The notes beneath the pieces were generated by a model that saw only the letters and a program-made list of their open reading frames with translations, was not told where the DNA came from and searched no databases. This document shows positions 43,649 to 50,269 of a stretch of DNA of 50,269 bases, one piece after another. How positions within the stretch are numbered: position 1 is the first letter of the stretch; the number at the start of each line of letters is the position of its first letter. The stretch is from assembly GCA_036397855.1 (NCBI GenBank), contig DASWID010000067.1, positions 1 through 50,269 of the forward strand, written 5' to 3'. Origin of the DNA: Thermodesulfobacteriota bacterium. GTDB lineage: Bacteria; Desulfobacterota_D; UBA1144; Nemesobacterales; CSP1-2. A program made the translations under genes and the position numbers.

Positions 43649-43815
43649 TCGTATCTCCTTATACAACAGTTTCTAAGTTTAAATTTGCATAACTATTATA
43701 TGTGATTTTATCTATAACTACTAGTTTCGGCTGAAAATAGTATTAATGAGTCAGCATCAAAGATTCGATGTTTGCAAACAAACTCCTCATAACATACACT
43801 TAATAACAAGATTAT

Positions 43816-43844
43816 TTGGCAATAATCGGTATAATCTGTATAAT
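43816..43844 (+). promoter_or_regulatory. Promoter of the glyoxylate fusion gene
   Basis: TTGGCA (43816-43821), 17 bases, TATAAT (43839-43844). A second TATAAT (43830-43835) sits in the spacer, nine bases upstream of the first. Start near 43851, leader about 53 bases. No operator palindrome is evident. Confidence 0.65.
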
Positions 43845-43903
43845 TATTGGCCTTATTATTCAAAGTCAGAAAAATGATACAAGACAAGTGAGGAGAACAG
43901 GTG

Positions 43904-46900
43904 ATGAGTATCGTTCGTAAAACAAATAATCGATCCTTTAAGGTCATCAGCGGGTATGGAAAATTAGAAATTCGCGATGATCTCGAGAATTCCTACCCTG
44001 ATGTATATACCCCTGATGTTATGACCGCTTTGGCATCATTGGCTAGATTTAATTGGGATCAAAAGATAGTCATGGCAAAAAGAATCGATAGAAGGGCAGA
44101 ACGAGCTCGAAATAGAGAGAGAATTAAGTTTTTGGATCCGAATGACTACATTCCTCGAACGAACATCGAGGTGCAAGACGCAAGAGACGGGAAGTTCGTT
44201 GGTTCAGAGATTCCAAAAGATTTACAGCGACAGTGGATTCAGGGTACAGGCCCCGCTGCAAAACCAAACTCTCCGACCGGAAAAAGCATACGGAATGTCG
44301 CGTATGCATTACTCTCGGGCGCTGATGGCTGGATGTTTGATGGGGAAGATGCCTTGGGACAAATTACATCCATGTCGTTAGACAATCAAAGAAACCTAAA
44401 ATTGGCAATACAAAAAGATCCAATTTTTTTGGAGGTGGCTGAGCAGGTTGCAAAGGAGATGAACGAATGGTCATCGGGATTTTTCGAGAGAGAGATCATA
44501 AAAGATTGGGAGAAGCAATTAAACTTTACGACAAAGATATTCCGCTGCCGGGGATTACATTTAGACGATAGACATATCCGTGATGAAAATGGTGTGGCCC
44601 TTTCAGCGTCAATCGTCGATATGACACTTTATGTTGTAAACAACTATAAGAATTTAATGAAATCGGGTTCCTCCATAGTATTGTATCTGCCTAAAATCCA
44701 GACTGCTGAGGAAGCGGCGCTTTGGAATGAAATGATGTCAGCTCTTGAACAATATCTTGACCTCCCTGTTGGCACAATCAAAGTCTATGTTCTTGTTGAA
44801 CAACTTGAAGCAACATTTCAGTTGATGGAGATTAGGGCTGCTTTAGGCAAACATTTCGTTGGATTTAATACAGGAAGATGGGATTACATTAATAGCGTCG
44901 CTGATGCTATGGCCTGGGACATAGATTTTATGAATCCCAACATTGAATCCATTACAATGACCTATGGTTACATGAGAAATTACGAAGATAGGGTGCGGAG
45001 GGCTGTAAACACACCCGATATTAATGGGAATTTTGCGCTTTGGCAGGGTGGAATGGAGCCCAACATTCCTGTGGGTTCGAAAGAAGGCGTTACCAGCGGT
45101 ATGAAGAAAGCAGTTGAGGGTGCCGTGCGTGAACAGAAAGAAGGTGCAAGTGGTAAATGGGTAGCACATTGGAGGATGGTTCATATTATTCGACCAGTTT
45201 GGGAAAAGGTTGGTGAGGACAACCAACTTGGTAGACCTTTCCCCCCTCTAACCTATACTCAGGAGGACTCAGATGGTCTGACGCTTCTTGAACCAGCACC
45301 CAGAACGATTAGGGGAGCTCGAAATCTTTTGAGCGTTGGTTTGCAATATGGAAATGCATTTGGTCAGGGATTTCAGGCAGCAGCGCTAAAGCCAGCTGAC
45401 TTTTTCAGTAATGATGACATATTGTATCTGATGGAAGATATGGCCACAGGAGAAATTCGTCTCAGCATCTTGTGGGAATGGATTCACAAAAGTGCGAAAC
45501 TAACCGAAGACGATTCGGAAACGGGGTTAAAAGCGGGAGACGTTTTTACAGTCGATATATTTTGGAGGTTGGTAGCAGAAGAATACGAAAAACTTCAAAA
45601 TGCAAAAGATAAAGATGTTCACGACGATTCAAAGGGAACAACCTTACCGATCGCCAGGGAGATTGTTGAAACCTACGTTTTAGATGAAGTCAAAGCCCCC
45701 TGGTATATCGATTTATTGAATATTAATCTAAATAATCATGATTTATCTGAAGCTAAAAGGAGAATTAGACAGTATACGGAGACATTTAAAGAAGATGGCA
45801 CCAGGATTACCGAGAATTTAGATTTTATCCCTACTAGAAAAACTGAAACCATTTCAGAAGACGAAATGGAATCATTTGAAAAAGAGGTTCTCGAGACCAA
45901 GAAATGGTTCAAGATCCCTCGCTTCAGAGGAATCACCCGCCTTTATTCAGCCCGTCAAGTTGTGCAGCAGCGTGGGACGATTGAAACTGATTACCCGATT
46001 GCAAGAAATGCATCTGAAGAATTCCATAGTCTTTTAAGGGAATTGTTCTCAAGACGAGAGCAGATTACAACATTTGGTCCATATTCTCCTGGGCAAGTAG
46101 TTATGCTGAAGCGGGCAGGTATAGCGGGGATTTACTTAGGGGGCTGGGCAACTTCTGCCAAAGGATCGACAACCGAGGATCCAGGTCCAGATTTAGCAAG
46201 TTACCCGCTCAGTCAGGTGCCGGATGAGGCAGCTACACTTGTTCGAGCCCTCCTTTCTGCAGATAAGAATCAGAAATTCATCAGATCCAGAATGACAGAC
46301 AAGGAACGAAAGACCACTCCAAAATTTGATTACAGGCCTTTTATAATTGCAGATGCCGATACAGGACATGGGGGTGATGCTCATGTCAGAAACCTGATCA
46401 GGAGATTTGTAGAAGCGGGTGTCGCAGGTTACCACATCGAAGATCAAAAACCAGGCACAAAGAAATGTGGGCATCAGGGCGGTAAGGTTCTCGTACCTGT
46501 TGATGAACAAATCAAAAGGCTGAATGCCGCACGATTCCAACTTGATGTTATGAAGGTACCGGGAATCATTGTTGCTCGAACCGACGCTGAAGCAGCCGCA
46601 TTACTAGATAAAAGAGGTGATGAACGGGATCATGCTTTTATTCTAGGTGCTACAAAAACAAATCTGCCTGGTTATAAGAATTGTTATCTTGCAATTTTGA
46701 AAATTTTTAATGAGAAGGGAATAAAAGATGTTAATGGTCACTTTCTATACAGAATATCCGATTTCGAATATGAAGAGGCGTACGAGTGGTTTAAGCAGGT
46801 GGGATTAATGTCATACATAGATGAAAACGTACAAGCTTTAAAGGATGGCAGGGAAAGGAGCATCACCAAGCCATTGGATAATGTTGCGACCAAGTTCGTC

Positions 46901-48154
46901 GAAACATGGGAAGTCGAATCAGGGCTTAAGACATTCGGGGAAGCAGTAGCAGATTTGATGGATTTTCAAATCGAAGAAGGAAGGCAACATGATTTGACAA
47001 TTGACGAATGGCTAGAATTTGCTAAGAAGGTTTCATTTCATGAAGCCCGTGAAAAAGCCAGGTCAATGGGCATAGAAGCTTCGTGGGATTGTGAATTGTC
47101 TAGAACACCCGAGGGTTATTATCAGATCCAGGGTGGAGTCGAGTATGCGATAGCAAAATCACTTGCTGTAGCCCCTTTTGCTGACATCCTCTGGATGGAG
47201 ACAAAAACGGCTGATTTAGCCGATGCGACAGAATTTGCGGAAGCTATCCACAGTGTATATCCAGATAAGATGTTGGCCTACAATTTGTCACCTTCATTTA
47301 ATTGGGACACAACGGGAATGAGCGATGACGAAATGGTAAACTTCCCCAAAGAGTTGGGGAAGCTCGGGTTTGTCTTTAACTTCATCACATATGGAGGTCA
47401 TCAAATAGACGGACTGGCGGCTGAAGAATTTGCAAGTGCTTTACTAGAAGATGGGATGCTTGCACTGGCCCGCTTACAACGAAAGTTCAGGTTACTCGAT
47501 TCACCCTATAAGACACCTCAAACCTATGTTGGTGGACCTCGTGCCGATGGTGCCCTTATGGCTACTTCCGGACGCACCGCAACAACCAAGGCTATGGGAA
47601 AGGGATCCACACAGTATCAGCATTTGGTCCAGACAGAGGTTCCACCCAAACTTCTGGAAGGTTGGCTTGAGCATTGGGCGGAACACTATAAAATTGCAGG
47701 GGCCTTGCGCGTTGAACTACGGCCGCACAAAGCCGGCTCGGATTTATTGGAATTGACTATTCTAGATGAATCAAAAAATAAGATGGCTAATGCGGTGTTT
47801 GCATCAATACAGGATCTCAGAGGCAAGAATATTCTTTCTGTTAGAGATCAAAATACATTTAATGAGGATTTCCGTAAAAAGCGTTTAATGACATTAATCC
47901 ATTTATTTTTGATTCATCGGTATAAGAGTGATTCGGTACATTATGTTAACCCCACCGATGATAATCAGAAGCAAACAAAGGGCATGAAAGCTTTAGGCAT
48001 TTATGACGAGGTCAACACTGAAATAGGTGATATTATTGTAGCTGGAGTCAATACTGACCGCGTAAAAGAGCTGCTTAATCCTGACCTGATCGAACTAAAA
48101 AACCTTATTACAAAAAGATCAAAAGCGAAGAGACCGAAAATAAAGAAGAATTGA
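43904..48154 (+). CDS. Malate synthase - isocitrate lyase (ICL2-type) fusion, bifunctional glyoxylate shunt enzyme
   Basis: 1416 residues from ATG 43904 (AGGAG 8 bases upstream; GTG 43901 is in frame). Residues 1 to about 640 are malate synthase A-like: [20 protein letters not shown] near 216, Glu299 in [10 protein letters not shown] and Asp327 in GRWDYI (Mg ligands by analogy), [10 protein letters not shown] and [10 protein letters not shown] with Asp512 as likely base. From about 650 to 1416 is isocitrate lyase of the long ICL2/AceAb class: [29 protein letters not shown], catalytic Cys855 in [28 protein letters not shown], and a C-terminal domain ending in [10 protein letters not shown] and [11 protein letters not shown], the region linked in mycobacterial ICL2 with acetyl-CoA activation. 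Isocitrate is split to succinate and glyoxylate; glyoxylate and acetyl-CoA give malate. Both halves look intact. I know separate aceA and aceB genes in bacteria and the opposite order in nematodes. Confidence 0.96.
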   Translation: MSIVRKTNNRSFKVISGYGKLEIRDDLENSYPDVYTPDVMTALASLARFNWDQKIVMAKRIDRRAERARNRERIKFLDPNDYIPRTNIEVQDARDGKFVGSEIPKDLQRQWIQGTGPAAKPNSPTGKSIRNVAYALLSGADGWMFDGEDALGQITSMSLDNQRNLKLAIQKDPIFLEVAEQVAKEMNEWSSGFFEREIIKDWEKQLNFTTKIFRCRGLHLDDRHIRDENGVALSASIVDMTLYVVNNYKNLMKSGSSIVLYLPKIQTAEEAALWNEMMSALEQYLDLPVGTIKVYVLVEQLEATFQLMEIRAALGKHFVGFNTGRWDYINSVADAMAWDIDFMNPNIESITMTYGYMRNYEDRVRRAVNTPDINGNFALWQGGMEPNIPVGSKEGVTSGMKKAVEGAVREQKEGASGKWVAHWRMVHIIRPVWEKVGEDNQLGRPFPPLTYTQEDSDGLTLLEPAPRTIRGARNLLSVGLQYGNAFGQGFQAAALKPADFFSNDDILYLMEDMATGEIRLSILWEWIHKSAKLTEDDSETGLKAGDVFTVDIFWRLVAEEYEKLQNAKDKDVHDDSKGTTLPIAREIVETYVLDEVKAPWYIDLLNINLNNHDLSEAKRRIRQYTETFKEDGTRITENLDFIPTRKTETISEDEMESFEKEVLETKKWFKIPRFRGITRLYSARQVVQQRGTIETDYPIARNASEEFHSLLRELFSRREQITTFGPYSPGQVVMLKRAGIAGIYLGGWATSAKGSTTEDPGPDLASYPLSQVPDEAATLVRALLSADKNQKFIRSRMTDKERKTTPKFDYRPFIIADADTGHGGDAHVRNLIRRFVEAGVAGYHIEDQKPGTKKCGHQGGKVLVPVDEQIKRLNAARFQLDVMKVPGIIVARTDAEAAALLDKRGDERDHAFILGATKTNLPGYKNCYLAILKIFNEKGIKDVNGHFLYRISDFEYEEAYEWFKQVGLMSYIDENVQALKDGRERSITKPLDNVATKFVETWEVESGLKTFGEAVADLMDFQIEEGRQHDLTIDEWLEFAKKVSFHEAREKARSMGIEASWDCELSRTPEGYYQIQGGVEYAIAKSLAVAPFADILWMETKTADLADATEFAEAIHSVYPDKMLAYNLSPSFNWDTTGMSDDEMVNFPKELGKLGFVFNFITYGGHQIDGLAAEEFASALLEDGMLALARLQRKFRLLDSPYKTPQTYVGGPRADGALMATSGRTATTKAMGKGSTQYQHLVQTEVPPKLLEGWLEHWAEHYKIAGALRVELRPHKAGSDLLELTILDESKNKMANAVFASIQDLRGKNILSVRDQNTFNEDFRKKRLMTLIHLFLIHRYKSDSVHYVNPTDDNQKQTKGMKALGIYDEVNTEIGDIIVAGVNTDRVKELLNPDLIELKNLITKRSKAKRPKIKKN

Positions 48155-48734
48155 GAATCGTGCGGGCACCTTACAATGCATAGCGCAGCCGTTTGGCTTT
48201 TTATAAATGCGTAATAAATAAATGATATATTATTAAGTAAAAGGCAGATCTTTTTTTAAAGTTTTGAGAGTACTCGGAATTGGAGTTATCCCTTATTTCC
48301 CACACTCATTAGTTTCGTGTGAGTTTGCATAGTCGATTTGTGTCAACTACTAAATTGGTTATATCTGGTAAATGTATTTATTTTGGGGTCGTTATTTGGT
48401 TCATTCCTTCGATTTCCGCAAAGATACCTTATGAGTTAATTCGACCATTTGATATCATTTAATGATATTGCTAGCGATTTATAATATGTTGTAAATTTAA
48501 TAAGTTAGCCTGAGTAAATACTGTTTAGAATGAATGTCAAGGAAATTTCAGTGAGTATGATTTTTAAAGTTTATAAAATATCTATAGGGTCTCTAAAGGT
48601 AAGAATTTCCACGGATTGATGCTACACTATTGAAATGTGACCATCTTTTCATTCATTATTTTCAGTTGAATATTTAGATTTATATTTTTTGAAAACCATG
48701 AATTCATTTCATTGGGTGAGGATATAGGAGTAAG
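48155..48734. other. Intergenic region
   Basis: 580 bp. A weak hairpin with T-tract at 48187-48202 may end the fusion gene. CACAC/GTGTG (near 48302-48322) is an imperfect inverted repeat. No gene recognised. Confidence 0.4.
48187..48202 (+). terminator. Weak candidate terminator
   Basis: AGCC (48187-48190), loop GTTT, GGCT (48195-48198), then TTTT. Four-pair stem only; 33 bp after the stop of the fusion gene. Confidence 0.3.
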
Positions 48735-50063
48735 ATGTTCTGGAAAATATTTTTAGTTTTTTTACTAGTTGCCGCGAATGGATTTTTTGTCGCTGCCGAA
48801 TTTGCTCTCGTAAAGCTTAGAATTCAAGAAATAAAAATCTTAGCGCGTAAGGGAAGTAAGACCGCTAAGCTTGTAGAGAAGATTGTTGCGAATTTAGATG
48901 CCTATCTATCGGCTTGTCAGCTTGGGATTACCCTTGCCAGTTTAGGTTTGGGTTGGGTTGGCGAACCGTTAGTCGCGAGATCGATTGAACCTGCTTTTAA
49001 CTCCCTGGGTATTCCAGAAGACAGGGTACATCTTGTAGCTTTCCCGATTGCTTTTATCATAATTACCCTGCTGCACATTACACTTGGTGAGCAGGTGCCC
49101 AAGATTTTAGCCATAAAGAAGTATAAGCGGACCGCGCTTACGATATCAATGCCATTGGCCATTTTTTATAAGATTTTCAAACCATTTATTTGGGTCCTCA
49201 ACACAATAAGTAATTTGATGCTGAGGGTAATTGGCATCCAGATCACCTCGGAGCACGGTGAAGTACATACGGAGGATGAGGTAAGGGCAATCCTACTTGA
49301 ATCAGCAGCAGTGGGTCACCTCACTCTAGGGGAACGGCTGATCATGGAAAATGTGCTGGATTTAGAAAATAAAATTGCTCGTCGATATATGCTACCCAGG
49401 GACCAGATCATTTATCTGGATAAGAATGATACAATGGAGGAAAAGCTACGAATTGCGTCAGAGTCTGGCCACACCCGCTTGCCTCTATGCGATGGTGATC
49501 TTGATCATATTATTGGAATTGTACATGTTAAGGATATCTTCCAGACTCTTGCAAGGAAGCAGGAGCTTAAAGCTCTCGTCGATGTTGCTCGCAAACCTAC
49601 TTTTCTTCCAGAAACGTTTGCACTCGATGCATTACTTCGCGAGTTTCAAAAAAAACACACAGCTTTGGCCATTCTTGTTGATGAATACGGGGTTGTATCA
49701 GGAATGATTACGCTTGAAAATGTGCTTGAGGAACTGGTAGGTCCAATACAGGATGAGTTTGATAGTGAAGCTCCATCAATAATGAAGATAGGAGCTGACA
49801 GCTTTGAGGTTGATGCTGCTTGCACCGTTGACGAAATTGAAAAAAAACTGGAAATTGAATTATCTGATTCAAATGCCGATACGATTGGAGGGGTGCTGAT
49901 TGAAATGTTGGGTCATATACCCACAGTGAATGAGAGCGCTGTATTGGGGGAGCATGAGGTCACCGTGCTAGAGGCTGATCCGACAAGGGTACGTAGAGTC
50001 CGGATTAGAAGGTTAAGACGTGATGAAATCGCAGAGGTCTCAGATGGAGAAAAGCGTGCGTGA
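48735..50063 (+). CDS. CorC/HlyC-family protein (DUF21 - CBS pair - CorC_HlyC domain)
   Basis: 442 residues. An N-terminal DUF21 transmembrane domain (about 1-180: LVAANGFFVAAEFALVKLRIQEI, LGITLASLGLGWVGEP, HITLGEQVPKILAI) with about four helices, then two CBS motifs (about 205-330: MLPRDQIIYLDKNDTMEEKLRIASESGHTRLPLC and LVDEYGVVSGMITLENVLEELVG), then the CorC_HlyC transporter-associated domain (about 345-430). The group is thought to move or sense Mg2+/Co2+ or control a transporter; the hemolysin name is historical. A GGAG (48727-48730) precedes the ATG. Monocistronic. Confidence 0.95.
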   Translation: MFWKIFLVFLLVAANGFFVAAEFALVKLRIQEIKILARKGSKTAKLVEKIVANLDAYLSACQLGITLASLGLGWVGEPLVARSIEPAFNSLGIPEDRVHLVAFPIAFIIITLLHITLGEQVPKILAIKKYKRTALTISMPLAIFYKIFKPFIWVLNTISNLMLRVIGIQITSEHGEVHTEDEVRAILLESAAVGHLTLGERLIMENVLDLENKIARRYMLPRDQIIYLDKNDTMEEKLRIASESGHTRLPLCDGDLDHIIGIVHVKDIFQTLARKQELKALVDVARKPTFLPETFALDALLREFQKKHTALAILVDEYGVVSGMITLENVLEELVGPIQDEFDSEAPSIMKIGADSFEVDAACTVDEIEKKLEIELSDSNADTIGGVLIEMLGHIPTVNESAVLGEHEVTVLEADPTRVRRVRIRRLRRDEIAEVSDGEKRA

Positions 50064-50125
50064 CATCAATAATCCTTGAAAAATAAATAAAAGAACGGCG
50101 TCAGGTCTTGCAATCACGCATCATT

Positions 50126-50269
50126 TTATAAATTTTCATAACTCCTTACTGTCCTACTCACAGTCGAATAATGAACCCCAAAATACTTACCTATCTCCTT
50201 CATTGTATAACGTCCATATAAATATGCTTGTGCCATAGCCTCTTTTTTATCCTTGCTCATTTCATAATA
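50126..50269 (-). CDS. C-terminal end of RAYT-like transposase (partial, runs off right edge)
   Basis: The last 47 codons are in the window (stop TAA 50128-50126). They read DKKEAMAQAYLYGRYTMKEIGKYF followed by GVHYSTVSRTVRSYENL, which is the helix-turn-helix tail (Y-T-x-K-E-I-G-x-Y-F-G-V-H-Y-S-T-V-S-R) that I know from the C-termini of REP-associated tyrosine transposase (IS200/IS605-like Y1) genes. The catalytic HUH/Tyr part is outside the window, so the family call rests on the tail. It fits the GTAG-flanked REP palindromes at 16154-16278. Confidence 0.6.
   Translation of the reverse strand, partial: YYEMSKDKKEAMAQAYLYGRYTMKEIGKYFGVHYSTVSRTVRSYENL

Noticed and set aside
1-50269. CRISPR arrays, integrons, prophage or rRNA genes
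   Set aside because: No regularly spaced direct repeats, no attC-like series, no phage structural genes and no rRNA sequence were seen on either strand.

Overview
The window is AT-rich DNA (by eye about 40% G+C or slightly less, not counted) from a Gram-negative, probably aerobic heterotrophic bacterium. A TolQ-TolR-TolA envelope system, several exported proteins and lipoproteins, a periplasm-facing SPOR protein and a ClC antiporter indicate a diderm. The ffh-rpsP-khpA-rimM-trmD-rplS order, the TrmD fused to a second SPOUT methyltransferase domain, the SUF cluster and the compact housekeeping genes recall deltaproteobacterial-type lineages (Desulfobacterota, Dadabacteria or similar uncultured phyla). 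This placement is an inference and cannot be made firm from the window alone.

Layout. 1-3 kb: an exported repeat protein, the start of another exported protein, and an MBL-fold hydrolase-purB pair overlapping by ATGA. 3.2-4.9 kb: a lipoprotein and an exported protein of unknown role. 5.1-9.3 kb: SRP protein and ribosome/tRNA maturation operon on the plus strand. 9.4-15.7 kb: minus-strand run tolQ-tolR-tolA-histidine phosphatase-argS-SPOR-CDP-alcohol phosphatidyltransferase. 15.7-18.2 kb: palindrome-rich spacer with a REPIN-like doublet, two exported proteins and a second palindrome cluster. 18.2-21.2 kb: yebC-ruvC-ruvA-ruvB. 21.3-23.9 kb: exported unknown protein and rho. 24-30.3 kb: complete suf operon (Rrf2 regulator, sufB, sufC, sufD, sufU, Rieske ferredoxin, sufS) with a consensus promoter and a palindromic candidate operator over the start site. 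30.4-43.6 kb: a looser accessory stretch with an M28 peptidase, DUF427, a decayed FAD-oxidase fragment, a DUF1461 protein, a short YadA-head-like protein, a ClC antiporter, gluconokinase, a decayed lipase-like lipoprotein, a DUF1152 protein, a phasin-like protein, DUF3147, an ADP-ribosylglycohydrolase, a PPOX protein and a glycine-rich RRM protein. 43.9-48.2 kb: one very long gene encoding malate synthase fused to an ICL2-type isocitrate lyase. 48.7-50.1 kb: a CorC/HlyC-type CBS protein. The window closes inside the C-terminus of a RAYT-like transposase gene.

How the parts work together. The malate synthase-isocitrate lyase fusion places both glyoxylate-shunt reactions in one chain, so glyoxylate made by the C-terminal half is the substrate of the N-terminal half; with the phasin-like protein nearby this fits growth on acetate or fatty acids. 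The SUF operon appears self-regulated by an Fe-S sensing Rrf2 protein. The GTAG-flanked REP palindromes near 16.2 kb and the RAYT-like C-terminus at the right edge suggest an active or recently active REP system. At least two genes (32.7-33.3 kb and 38.0-38.4 kb) are decaying, so the 32-40 kb stretch looks like a region undergoing gene loss. The most unusual object is the 1416-residue glyoxylate-shunt fusion protein.
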